A stretch of 7,934 nucleotides of DNA, taken from the NCBI GenBank assembly GCA_900553345.1, contig USDE01000057.1, forward strand, positions 1-7,934, written 5' to 3'. The notes beneath the pieces are model-generated. The model saw only the letters and a program-made list of their open reading frames with translations, was not told where the DNA came from and searched no databases. Positions 1-6,922 of the stretch are shown one piece after another (position 1 is the first letter of the stretch; the number at the start of each line of letters is the position of its first letter). This DNA is from an uncultured Collinsella sp. GTDB lineage: Bacteria > Actinomycetota > Coriobacteriia > Coriobacteriales > Coriobacteriaceae. Both the position numbers and the translations under genes were made by a program.

Positions 1-38
1 CAAGCGGCTGCTGCGCCAACTGCCCGCATAGCCACTAA
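1..38 (+). CDS. Possible 3' end of an unknown plus-strand gene
   Basis: A rightward terminator at 46-79 implies that a plus-strand gene ends at the left edge. The reading frame starting at base 3 gives SGCCANCPHSH followed by TAA at 36-38, a Cys/His-rich tail that could come from a metal-binding protein. The frame starting at base 2 gives KRLLRQLPA followed by TAG at 29-31 and is equally open. The frame starting at base 1 runs through the terminator and is unlikely. Only about ten residues are visible, so neither the frame nor the function can be fixed. Confidence 0.22.
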   Translation, partial: SGCCANCPHSH

Positions 39-45
39 TAACAAC

Positions 46-79
46 GTGGCCCCGCGATCAACTCCGATCGCGGGGCCGC
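46..79 (+). terminator. Intrinsic terminator, possibly bidirectional
   Basis: Bases 48-59 pair perfectly with 66-77 (12 bp, GGCCCCGCGATC against its complement) around a 6-nt AACTCC loop. A T-G wobble (47/78) and a G-C pair (46/79) extend the stem. On the plus strand the stem is followed by TTCTTTGCGTT, a usable T-tract, so the main direction is rightward. Read leftward, the stem is followed by ACGTTGTTATT, a weaker T-rich tail. It could therefore also stop transcription from the convergent minus-strand gene ending at 127, which has no better hairpin of its own. Confidence 0.75.
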
Positions 80-126
80 TTCTTTGCGTTATAGGTAGCT
101 AATTAATTTTTAATAATTGGCATATT

Positions 127-1074
127 TTAAAATCCGCCCATACCAGCAGAATAGGGATCGTCACAGGTACCATCGCTATACCAATGAGTAGACCCGATAT
201 AGTTACCAGCTGCATCATATTGATCTAATTGACGAATGACATACTTACCACCACTATTATTGGAAGAAGAAATACTGCTAGAAGATCCACCAGAATTATT
301 ATTAGAATAGTTACTACCGCTAGAATAACCATTCTGCTGAGAAGTCTGCTGTTGAGCTTGTGCTGTTACTTCCTCTTGAGCCTTCGCTTCAGCTTCAGCT
401 TCAGCTTTTGCCTTGTTTAAATCATCAATACGAGATTGATAACGACTAATCTGTTCATTGATTTGATCGATGAATTTTTTAGAATCCTTTTTTGCATCTT
501 CAAAAATCAGCTTCTGATTATCTTTATTAGAAATATCATTAAGAAGACCATTGAGGCTATTAATATGCTGCTGGAGAGAGTCAGTATCTTCAGTAGAATT
601 TACATCAAAATTAACATGGTCAGTTACAGAAGTATTCCACTCATCATTTTGAGCATTACGACAGTCTTTAATAATGGAATCGTATTTATTGAGCAACTTC
701 GTCCAATCAGGGGAAGTGCCATCCGCATACTTAAAACTGTCATTAGAGATTTCTTTATTCAAAATCTCTTTATTATTTTGAGCATTTTTAATGGTATCAA
801 GACGTTGCTCAAAAGTTAGTAACCCAGGATCAGCCTTAAAGGCAGCAACACTATCGCTAGCCTTTGAATACAAAACTTCAACCTGCTGATTATGTTCACT
901 ACATGCTTGTTTGTAATTGAAACCAGCATAACCACCGACACAACCAGCAATGAGCAGAGCAACAATACCGGCACCAATAATTACCCGCTTTTTAATCGAA
1001 GAATTCTCAGCCTCTTCATTTTCCTGAGTATTATCTTCAGGATTGTCAATCTTGCCACTATTAAGATCGATCAT
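127..1074 (-). CDS. Membrane-anchored coiled-coil surface protein, function unknown
   Basis: I do not recognise the family. The 315-residue protein has an acidic N-terminus (1-27), a KKR stop-transfer signal (28-30) and one hydrophobic segment (31-52). This predicts an N-in/C-out anchor with about 260 residues outside the cell. Residues 60-235 are charged and Lys/Glu/Gln/Asn-rich, probably helical or coiled coil, and end in an Ala-Glu repeat (222-240). A Gln/Ser/Asn/Gly linker (241-276) follows, then a compact tail (277-315) with aromatic residues, Gly and C304. C58 and C138 are the other outside cysteines. IAGC at 42-45 resembles a lipobox but lies far from the N-terminus, with no basic residue in the first seven. 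The ATG at 1074 has a good GAGGGG Shine-Dalgarno (1080-1085). GC is roughly 35-40% by eye, far below the neighbouring genes, which suggests transfer. It is separated from rsmB by about 190 nt containing a palindrome, so it is probably not in that operon. I found no convincing promoter. Confidence 0.8.
   Translation of the reverse strand: MIDLNSGKIDNPEDNTQENEEAENSSIKKRVIIGAGIVALLIAGCVGGYAGFNYKQACSEHNQQVEVLYSKASDSVAAFKADPGLLTFEQRLDTIKNAQNNKEILNKEISNDSFKYADGTSPDWTKLLNKYDSIIKDCRNAQNDEWNTSVTDHVNFDVNSTEDTDSLQQHINSLNGLLNDISNKDNQKLIFEDAKKDSKKFIDQINEQISRYQSRIDDLNKAKAEAEAEAKAQEEVTAQAQQQTSQQNGYSSGSNYSNNNSGGSSSSISSSNNSGGKYVIRQLDQYDAAGNYIGSTHWYSDGTCDDPYSAGMGGF
386..403 (-). repeat. Three tandem GCTTCA hexamers inside the surface-protein gene
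   Basis: Three identical GCTTCA units lie head to tail, with a degenerate GCTTTT unit next to them. On the coding strand they encode the Ala-Glu repeats near residues 224-230. The unit is a multiple of three, so slippage would change the stalk length without a frameshift. Confidence 0.6.
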
Positions 1075-1191
1075 TTTAACCCCTCAATATAAAATCTGCG
1101 AGCGGCTCATGCATCCAGAAACTTACCAAACCCAACCGCTTACTTTCATATCCGATTTATTAATCCCAGTCCCAGAAAAATCATCCTTATG

Positions 1192-1258
1192 AGTTGCGGT
1201 GAAATAAGAACTGTTTGGCGGGTAGAAGCCGCTTTTCAATCCCTATTTCACCGCAACT
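1192..1258. repeat. Palindromic element after rsmB: 15-bp perfect inverted repeat, 37-nt loop
   Basis: AGTTGCGGTGAAATA at 1192-1206 is the exact reverse complement of 1244-1258. The 37-nt centre holds an inner hairpin, GCGG 1218-1221 with CCGC 1229-1232 plus a G-T wobble (1217/1233), flanked by 10 unpaired nt on each side. The whole unit can therefore fold as one symmetric two-part hairpin. It begins 6 nt after the rsmB stop codon. Neither side carries a T-tract directly against the stem; in the rsmB direction the nearest run of T is about 11 nt further on. It is thus not a typical intrinsic terminator. A REP-like or miniature mobile element, or an RNA 3'-end structure, are alternatives. Confidence 0.75.
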
Positions 1259-1264
1259 TAGTTG

Positions 1265-2665
1265 TTACTTGTGGACCAGGCGGGCGCAGAAGTGGCCGTC
1301 GTAGGAGTCGGCGTTTACCGGCACGCTTTGGAAGAGGCCTCGAGCGTTCTGGCGGACGGAGACGAGTTTCTTAGCCTGGGCAAACTCGGGCAGCTGCAGG
1401 ATTTGCGCCTCGGAGAGCGGCGCCACGGTAAAGCCGGCACCCTCGGGAGAAGCCAGGAAGGCATCCACGACCTGAGTGTTCTCCTCAGCAAAAACCGAGC
1501 AGGTGGCATAGATAAGCTCACCGCCGGCAGCCACGCGCGCGGCGGCTTCCTTGAGCATCGTCAGCTGCAGTTTAGGAAGCTCAACCGTCACGTCCTTTTC
1601 GGTCAAGCGCCACGGAATCTCAGGATGACGGCGCATGGTGCCGGTACCCGAGCACGGGGCATCGATAAACACCGTATCGAACAGAACGGGTTTACCAAGC
1701 ATCGCATCGAACGACGTGAGGACCGTATCGAGCTCGCACGCATCACCCGAGACGGTACGAACGCCCTTAATACCAGCCTTATGCAGGCGCGCAAGATTCT
1801 GATCACACTTGCGATCGTGCAAATCGAGTGCAGTGTGCTGACGCTCGTAGCCGGCACGCTTGGCCTGGCACATCATCACATAGGTCTTGGTGCCGCGACC
1901 GGCGCCGATCTCCAGGCAAAGCCCAGGACGGGTCGCCGCAGTAGCGATGAGCTGGGCGTTAAGGTCCGAGGCCACGGCCGCCGCGCGTTCAAACACACCC
2001 GACGCAACCGTAGCCTGCGAATCGACCGGCGCATGGCAGCCCGGGAACACCGGCGCCACAAGCTGCAATAGGTACGGATCAGGCTTGGTTGCAAAGGCGT
2101 TCTCGTGCAAAGCGAGCGGCGCGGGCGCCAGATTTCCGGCAAAGTTGAGCGCTCCCTCGGGCGTATCGAACGAGGCCATAATGCGAGCGCACAGCCAGCG
2201 CGGCATGCCCATCAGGCGAGACAGGCGAACCAATCGGCGCTCGGACTCAACGGCATCCGCCGCAGTGGCAAAGTCCTCGACGTTGTCCGCGACCTTATGC
2301 AGTACGGCGTTCGCCAGACCGGCAGCCGATTTAGCGCCGCTACGAACCAGCTCAACGCCCTGACTCACGGCAACGCGACCCGGGGTATGCAGGTAGAGCA
2401 TCTCGAAGGCCGAGATGCGAAGCGCCATGCGAACGCGCGGCGCGACCTTTTTGGGCTTATCGAGAAACTGATCGAGCAGCTCGTCCAAAATGCCCTGGGT
2501 GGCTGCAACACCAAGTGCCAAACGAGCGGCAAAGGCAGAATCGCGCTGGTCAATGGCCTTGGCCGAAGCACGGGACGAGAGAACGTCACGTGCGTACATG
2601 CCGCGGCGATCGGCCTCCATCAGCACATCGAGCCCGAGCTTACGCGCGGGGGAAAGCTTGCTCAT
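1265..2665 (-). CDS. rsmB: 16S rRNA (cytosine-C5) methyltransferase RsmB
   Basis: Transfers a methyl group from SAM to a 16S rRNA cytosine (C967 in E. coli numbering) during small-subunit assembly. The 466-residue protein has an N-terminal NusB-like RNA-binding domain (about 1-140, including the RVRMALRISAFEMLYL helix) and a C-terminal Rossmann methyltransferase domain (about 150-466). Visible motifs are DAPCSGTG with HPEIPWR (335-353, C338) and YATCS (386-390), whose C389 is the expected nucleophile. The SAM-binding loop reads EIGAGRGTKT (252-261) where the family usually has an APGGKT-type loop, an oddity. I chose the ATG at 2665 because it forms a 4-nt ATGA overlap with the fmt stop, indicating translational coupling. 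A GTG at 2680 would add five residues. Length is near the usual 430-470. It is the last gene of the cluster. Confidence 0.96.
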   Translation of the reverse strand: MSKLSPARKLGLDVLMEADRRGMYARDVLSSRASAKAIDQRDSAFAARLALGVAATQGILDELLDQFLDKPKKVAPRVRMALRISAFEMLYLHTPGRVAVSQGVELVRSGAKSAAGLANAVLHKVADNVEDFATAADAVESERRLVRLSRLMGMPRWLCARIMASFDTPEGALNFAGNLAPAPLALHENAFATKPDPYLLQLVAPVFPGCHAPVDSQATVASGVFERAAAVASDLNAQLIATAATRPGLCLEIGAGRGTKTYVMMCQAKRAGYERQHTALDLHDRKCDQNLARLHKAGIKGVRTVSGDACELDTVLTSFDAMLGKPVLFDTVFIDAPCSGTGTMRRHPEIPWRLTEKDVTVELPKLQLTMLKEAAARVAAGGELIYATCSVFAEENTQVVDAFLASPEGAGFTVAPLSEAQILQLPEFAQAKKLVSVRQNARGLFQSVPVNADSYDGHFCARLVHK

Positions 2666-3582
2666 GACAAAGCACCCCACGTCAGATCGGCGCCCTGCAG
2701 GCCGGCAGCCCAGGCAGAAGCAGCCATAGCGCGCTTGCCATCGGGCTTAACCTCAAGCAGCTCGACCGCACCATCGGAAAGTCCCAGGTAGACACGCTTG
2801 CTCTTAACGGCAACAGCGCCCTCGCCAAGCGACACATCCGCCAGCGCAGCATCGAGCACGCGAACCGACTTACCGGCAATCACGCAGCGAGCGGGTGCAG
2901 TGTCGGACGAAGCCAACACGTGACGCACGCAATCGAGCGCCGCCATCTGCGGATCCAGACGCATCTCCTGCTTGGAAATCTTGGCAGCATGCGTGACGAG
3001 CGACTCATCCTGCTCGGTCCACACCGCTGTGTCATCGGCAAGCGAGGGCAGCGTATCGGCCAGCAGCTTACCGCCCAGCTCGCCAAGCTCCATCGTCAGT
3101 GCCTCGGCATGCTTGCCGGCGACAGATGTCGAGGCCTGCGCACAATAAGCGCCGGTATCCACGCCATGCCCAATACGCATAATGGAAACGCCGGCAACCT
3201 CATCACCAGCAAGAATCGCACGCTGAATGGGAGCGGCGCCACGCCAACGCGGCAGCAGCGAAGCATGAACATTCACAATACCAAGCGGCGCCATATGCAG
3301 CACCTCATCGGGCAAAATGCAGCCATAGGCAGCCACGCAGAATATATCAGCCTGCGCAGCCTGAAGCGACTCGACAACCTCGGGCGTCATACGATTGGCC
3401 TCAACAACCGGCAACCCCAGCTCAAGCGCCTTGGCCTTAACAGGAGAAGGCTCAAGCTTCTTACCACGCCCACGAACAGCATCGGGACGAGTAATGACAA
3501 GCGCAATCTCATTCCCAGCCTCAACAAGCGAAGTCAGCGAAGGCACAGCAAAATCAGGCGTACCCATAAACACAATACGCAT
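2662..3582 (-). CDS. fmt: Methionyl-tRNA formyltransferase
   Basis: Formylates initiator Met-tRNA using 10-formyltetrahydrofolate, in the cytoplasm, before translation initiation. The 306-residue length is typical. The N-terminal formyltransferase domain starts MRIVFMGTPDFAVPSL and carries the tRNA-contacting loop GRGKKLEPSPVK (38-49). The catalytic set is N104, H106 (in NVHASLLPRWRG) and D142 (in GHGVDTG). The C-terminal OB-like domain starts near 205 after KISKQEMRLDP. The start at 3582 has a GAGGGGAG Shine-Dalgarno (3592-3599) with a 9-nt gap. The gene overlaps rsmB by 4 nt but lies 321 nt beyond def, an unusually wide gap for partners that add and remove the same formyl group. Codons at the 5' end are mainly T-ending (GCT, GTT, CGT, CTT), unlike the C-ending def and priA. 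Confidence 0.98.
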   Translation of the reverse strand: MRIVFMGTPDFAVPSLTSLVEAGNEIALVITRPDAVRGRGKKLEPSPVKAKALELGLPVVEANRMTPEVVESLQAAQADIFCVAAYGCILPDEVLHMAPLGIVNVHASLLPRWRGAAPIQRAILAGDEVAGVSIMRIGHGVDTGAYCAQASTSVAGKHAEALTMELGELGGKLLADTLPSLADDTAVWTEQDESLVTHAAKISKQEMRLDPQMAALDCVRHVLASSDTAPARCVIAGKSVRVLDAALADVSLGEGAVAVKSKRVYLGLSDGAVELLEVKPDGKRAMAASAWAAGLQGADLTWGALS

Positions 3583-3903
3583 AAAGAACGTCTCCCCTCA
3601 ACCAAAGCCGAGACAGCTACAAATAACGGCGGAAAGCCAAGTACACAGCCCATCCGCAATAACAATTCAACAAGAACAAATATACCCAAAACCAAAGAAA
3701 GAGCCGCAATAAAAGCAGCCCTCCCAACAAAGCAATTATCAGAGATGACGCCCCTCCCTGGCCCGATGGCACCCGAGCGAGACAGGCAGCGTCAACGTAG
3801 TCCCCGGGACGCCCGCCTATATCGTCCCGCGCGCAGTTTCGCAGCGCAGCGAGAATGTTTGAGCACGGGATGATATAGGCGGGAGCCCCGGGGACGGACA
3901 AAC
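3583..3903. other. 321-nt def-fmt spacer: palindrome plus T/G-rich fmt leader
   Basis: The def-proximal third holds the 3800-3895 palindrome. The fmt-proximal part (3583-3760), read in the gene direction, is rich in T and G, unlike the GC-rich flanks, and ends with the fmt Shine-Dalgarno. A TATATT (3679-3684) about 95 nt before the fmt start could be a -10 box, but no good -35 sits 16-18 nt upstream, so I do not call a promoter. I see no convincing gene or RNA gene. A 41-codon hydrophobic frame (3617-3742) lacks a normal start codon. Confidence 0.6.
3800..3895. repeat. Long palindromic element after def: 30-nt inverted repeat, 36-nt loop
   Basis: Bases 3800-3829 and 3866-3895 are inverted repeats matching at 27 of 30 positions. 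One of the three differences stays a G-U wobble in RNA read in the gene direction, and a different one does so in plus-strand RNA. Both arms contain CGCCTATATC or its complement next to C/G runs. The centre has an inner hairpin (3837-3842 with 3849-3854, one wobble) around AGCGCA. The element starts 8 nt after the def stop. No T-tract follows in either direction, so it is not a standard intrinsic terminator although the stem would be very stable. A REP-like or miniature mobile element is my preferred reading; an mRNA-stabilising or processing structure is possible. Confidence 0.85.
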
Positions 3904-4440
3904 CTACTCCGTCTCGCCCGGTCGAGCGCCGCGGGCCAGGGCGTCCTGGTACTCCTTGACGGCCTTGAGCCTCTGCATCGGCTTGAGTCGCTCGAACATG
4001 GTGTTGCCGTGCAGGTGATCGATCTCGTGCTGCAGGCACACGCAGAACAGGTCGCCCGAGGCCTCATAGCGAATCAGGTTGGCATCCAGGTCATAAGCCT
4101 CGACGACGACATGGTCGGGACGCTCAATCTCGCAGCTAATGCCGGGGATGGACAGGCAGCCCTCGCTAAACGGCACCAGATGGTCGCTCTGCTCAACAAT
4201 GACGGGATTGATGAGCACGTACGGATCATAGTCGTTCTTGTCGCTGTAGTCACAGTCAATGGTGACGAGCTGGATGAGCTCGCCGATTTGCGGGGCAGCC
4301 AGGCCGCAGCCGCCGTTCTCGAACATCATCTTCTTCATCTTCTCGGCGAGTGCCTCGATCGCCGGGGTGATCTCCTCGATGACGGCGCACTCCTGGCGCA
4401 GTCGAGGGTCGGGCGACAGTACGATTCCGTTGGCTTCCAT
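3904..4440 (-). CDS. def: Peptide deformylase
   Basis: Metal-dependent hydrolase that removes the N-formyl group from nascent proteins at the ribosome exit, reversing the mark made by Fmt. All three family motifs are present (numbering from the chosen start): GCGLAAPQIG (44-53; Cys where Val is usual), EGCLS (93-97) with metal ligand C95, and QHEIDH (137-142) with ligands H138 and H142 and catalytic E139. The 178-residue length is normal. Two in-frame ATGs lie 6 nt apart, at 4446 and 4440. The Shine-Dalgarno AAAGGA (4446-4451) overlaps the first and leaves a 5-nt spacer before the second, so 4440 is preferred; the alternative adds Met-Ala. The gene lies 18 nt after priA and is probably cotranscribed. 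Codon use is C-ending, like priA. Confidence 0.97.
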   Translation of the reverse strand: MEANGIVLSPDPRLRQECAVIEEITPAIEALAEKMKKMMFENGGCGLAAPQIGELIQLVTIDCDYSDKNDYDPYVLINPVIVEQSDHLVPFSEGCLSIPGISCEIERPDHVVVEAYDLDANLIRYEASGDLFCVCLQHEIDHLHGNTMFERLKPMQRLKAVKEYQDALARGARPGETE

Positions 4441-4445
4441 GGCCA

Positions 4446-4451
4446 TCCTTT
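4446..4451 (-). promoter_or_regulatory. Shine-Dalgarno that decides the def start
   Basis: AAAGGA on the minus strand lies within the 18-nt priA-def gap. Its last base is the A of the upstream ATG (4446), so it cannot serve that codon well. It sits 5 nt before the ATG at 4440. Confidence 0.6.
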
Positions 4452-4458
4452 CGGGTTG

Positions 4459-6912
4459 TTACATCAAATCATAGGCGTCGACGTCAACACTCACGCTCAC
4501 GCCACGCACGGAACCCACCTCTTTGAGGCAGGCATCGATATCATCAGAGACATGGTACCCCACGGGCGACTTCACAAGCAGGTGGAAGCGATAACGGTCC
4601 TTTGCTCTCTCGATTACACACGAAGCCGGACCCAGCACCTGCGGCACCGCGCTGCCCGACCGCAAAAAGTCGGGAGCGGCGGCATGCCATCGGCGCTTGA
4701 GCAGCTTTGCGATGCGCCCGATATAATCCTGCGCATCGTCGCGGCTAGCCGACCACACCAAAATGTTGACCAGACGAACGAACGGCGGATACAGTGCGTC
4801 GCGGCGCTGGTCCAGGTCGTAGTCGGTAAAAATCGAACGGTCGTGCTCGGCGACGGCGCGGATGACTGGATCCTCGGGCAGATAGGTCTGGATGACGACC
4901 TCGCCAGGGCGATCGCCGCGTCCGGCACGGCCCGCGACCTGCTCCAGCAAATCGTAGGCGCGCTCCCCCGCTCTAAAATCGGGCAGCTTTAACGCAAAGT
5001 CGGCATTGACTACACCCACAAGCGTGACCTCGGGAAAGTCGAGGCCCTTGGCAATCATCTGGGTGCCCAGCAGCACCGCGCAATCGGCGGCATCGAACTG
5101 CTCGAGCAACTTTTTATGCGCGTCCTTGCCACGCGTGGAATCGGCATCCATGCGAATGATGGCGACATCCTCGGGCAGCATCTGGTGCAGCGCGTCCTCG
5201 ATCTGCTGCGTGCCCAGACCCATTTTTGCCAGGTAACGGCTGCCGCACTTGGGGCAACGACTCGTGGGCGCGGGATACGGCTGCACGCGCCAGGACGAAC
5301 CACAGGTGTGGCACTGCAGCGTATGGGTGCGCTCGTGGTACGTAAGCGCCGTAGAGCAGTGGTTGCAGGTGGGAACGCAACCGCACTCGCGGCACATCAA
5401 AAACGGCGCAAAGCCGCGGCGGTTGTGCAGCAGCACAGCCTTCTCGCGGCGCTTGACCACGCGCTCCAAACCTTCCATCAGCGGTTTAGAGAACATGGAG
5501 CGGCTGCCGTGCGAAAACTCGCGGCGCAGGTCGGCAATGCGGACCGTGGGTAGCACGGCGTGTCCCGGGCGCTCGGGCATCTCGACGCGCGTCCAGGTGA
5601 CACCGTTGTACGTGCCGCGGCGGCAGCGGTCGAGGGCCTCGGCAGAAGGCGTAGCCGAGCCCAGCACGAGTGGGCAGCGATAGCGGCGCGCCATCTCGGC
5701 CGCCACCTCGCGCGCATGGTAGCGCGGACTGGAGCCCTGTTTGTAGCTGGTCTCGTGCTCCTCGTCGATGATGATGAGGCCCAGGTCGCTGAGCGGACAA
5801 AAGAGTGCCGAGCGCGCGCCGACGACAACACGGGCGGCACCGCTGGCAACCATGTCCCACTGGTCCAGGCGCTCACCGGCCGAAAGGCGCGAATGGAACA
5901 CTGCGACTGTCTCGCCAAAGCGCGAGCGGAAACGGCCGACGGTTTGGGCCGTCAGCGATATCTCGGGCACAAGCAAGCAGGCCGAACGGCCGGCCGCCAG
6001 CACGCGTTCGATGGCAGAGAGGTAGACCTCGGTTTTACCGGATCCGGTGACGCCGTCGACAAGGACCACGTCACCGTGGGCGTCCAGGCGAGCACGCTCA
6101 ATCTGCGCGAGCGCCTGCTGCTGGCCGTTCGTGAGCGTGACCGGCGGATTGCCGCTCGCGGAGGACAGCGTGGTCTGCTCGTTGCAGCCACGCCAAGCGC
6201 GGCGCTCCTCCACCACCACGACGCCACGTTTTTCGAGCGCCTTAATGGTCGCCGACATGCTGTTGTAGAGCAGGTTGAGGTCGCGCGTCGTGACCGGTCC
6301 GCACTGGAGCGCCTCGATGAGCTGACGCTGGCGAACTGCGGTCTTGGGCGGCGTATAGTCAAAGCCCTCGGGCGTAAGCATCACCCAGCGGTTTTGGATA
6401 GGCTTGACGGCGGGACGCTCGACCGTCCACGCCCCGTCATCGCCCTTAACGACACGCGGGCTGCCACCCGGAGGCAAAAACAGGCGCAGGCATTCGGAAA
6501 GCGTCGCGACATACTCGCGGCTCATCCAACGCGCTATGCGCGCAGCCTCGGCGGTAAAGAGCGGTTTGCTGAGGACGGCCTCGATAGGCTTGATGCGCGC
6601 GGGATCGAGGGCGTCGTTACCTTGCAGGTCGGCCAGCTCGGGCGCGATGTCGACAATGTAGCCCGCGGCCGCACGGTTGCCAAAATGAACGAGGACGGTG
6701 GAACCGATCTGAGCATCGTTGGCGAGCGACTGCGGAATGCCGTAGGCAAACGGCTCGGACAGCGCACGGGTCGGGATGTCGAGGACTACGCTCGCATAGG
6801 CGGCAACGGGTTCGGGTGCGGGCTCGGGCTGCGCCGGGGCGGCGGCGGGCGCCGGCGCCGCCGGAGTCTCCTCCGGTTCCGGCGAACTGAACAGCGACAG
6901 TTGCTCGGCCAT
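4459..6912 (-). CDS. priA: Primosomal protein N' (replication restart helicase PriA)
   Basis: Recognises abandoned forks and D-loops and reloads the replicative helicase. The 817-residue protein has an N-terminal tip with QLSLF (4-8), a Pro/Ala/Glu-rich probably disordered linker (9-37), a 3'-end-binding domain (about 40-145), a winged-helix region (about 175-245) and a superfamily 2 helicase core. Core motifs are Walker A GVTGSGKT (287-294), DEEH (383-386), SAT (419-421), GTQMIAKGLDFP (616-627) and QVAGRAGR (658-665). Eight zinc-binding cysteines form four CxxC pairs: 507/510, 516/519, 534/537 and 553/556. The PriA of classical actinomycetes such as Mycobacterium is known to lack working helicase motifs; here all are intact. 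It is longer than E. coli PriA (732), partly because of the N-terminal extension. I chose the ATG at 6912 for its AGGAGG; an in-frame ATG at 6951 abuts the gltX terminator and would lack a free ribosome site. Confidence 0.97.
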   Translation of the reverse strand: MAEQLSLFSSPEPEETPAAPAPAAAPAQPEPAPEPVAAYASVVLDIPTRALSEPFAYGIPQSLANDAQIGSTVLVHFGNRAAAGYIVDIAPELADLQGNDALDPARIKPIEAVLSKPLFTAEAARIARWMSREYVATLSECLRLFLPPGGSPRVVKGDDGAWTVERPAVKPIQNRWVMLTPEGFDYTPPKTAVRQRQLIEALQCGPVTTRDLNLLYNSMSATIKALEKRGVVVVEERRAWRGCNEQTTLSSASGNPPVTLTNGQQQALAQIERARLDAHGDVVLVDGVTGSGKTEVYLSAIERVLAAGRSACLLVPEISLTAQTVGRFRSRFGETVAVFHSRLSAGERLDQWDMVASGAARVVVGARSALFCPLSDLGLIIIDEEHETSYKQGSSPRYHAREVAAEMARRYRCPLVLGSATPSAEALDRCRRGTYNGVTWTRVEMPERPGHAVLPTVRIADLRREFSHGSRSMFSKPLMEGLERVVKRREKAVLLHNRRGFAPFLMCRECGCVPTCNHCSTALTYHERTHTLQCHTCGSSWRVQPYPAPTSRCPKCGSRYLAKMGLGTQQIEDALHQMLPEDVAIIRMDADSTRGKDAHKKLLEQFDAADCAVLLGTQMIAKGLDFPEVTLVGVVNADFALKLPDFRAGERAYDLLEQVAGRAGRGDRPGEVVIQTYLPEDPVIRAVAEHDRSIFTDYDLDQRRDALYPPFVRLVNILVWSASRDDAQDYIGRIAKLLKRRWHAAAPDFLRSGSAVPQVLGPASCVIERAKDRYRFHLLVKSPVGYHVSDDIDACLKEVGSVRGVSVSVDVDAYDLM

Positions 6913-6922
6913 GGCCCCAGCA

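Noticed and set aside
436..819. Plus-strand open frame inside the AT-rich gene
   Set aside because: It is the Ile/Phe/Leu-rich antisense of the minus-strand gene. That strand has the good ribosome-binding site and a sensible domain layout.
1188..1262. MITE with target-site duplication at the 1192-1258 palindrome
   Set aside because: The bases immediately flanking the two arms do not form a direct repeat, so transposition is not shown by this copy alone.
1262..2071. 269-codon plus-strand open frame opposite rsmB
   Set aside because: It lies wholly within the catalytic domain of rsmB on the other strand and shows Arg/Gly-rich shadow composition.
3617..3742. Possible 41-codon hydrophobic microprotein upstream of fmt (minus strand), with GGGAGGGG 8 nt before a CTG
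   Set aside because: It has only a CTG as a well-placed start. The T-rich leader gives hydrophobic peptides in more than one frame, so hydrophobicity is not evidence of coding.
2920..3873. 317-codon plus-strand open frame opposite fmt and its leader
   Set aside because: It is the antisense of conserved fmt codons plus the palindrome. The sequence is low-complexity Arg/Asn/Thr-rich with no domain signature.
4009..4992. 327-codon plus-strand open frame across def and the end of priA
   Set aside because: It is a shadow of two conserved minus-strand genes. It spans their junction and shows no family motif that I can see.
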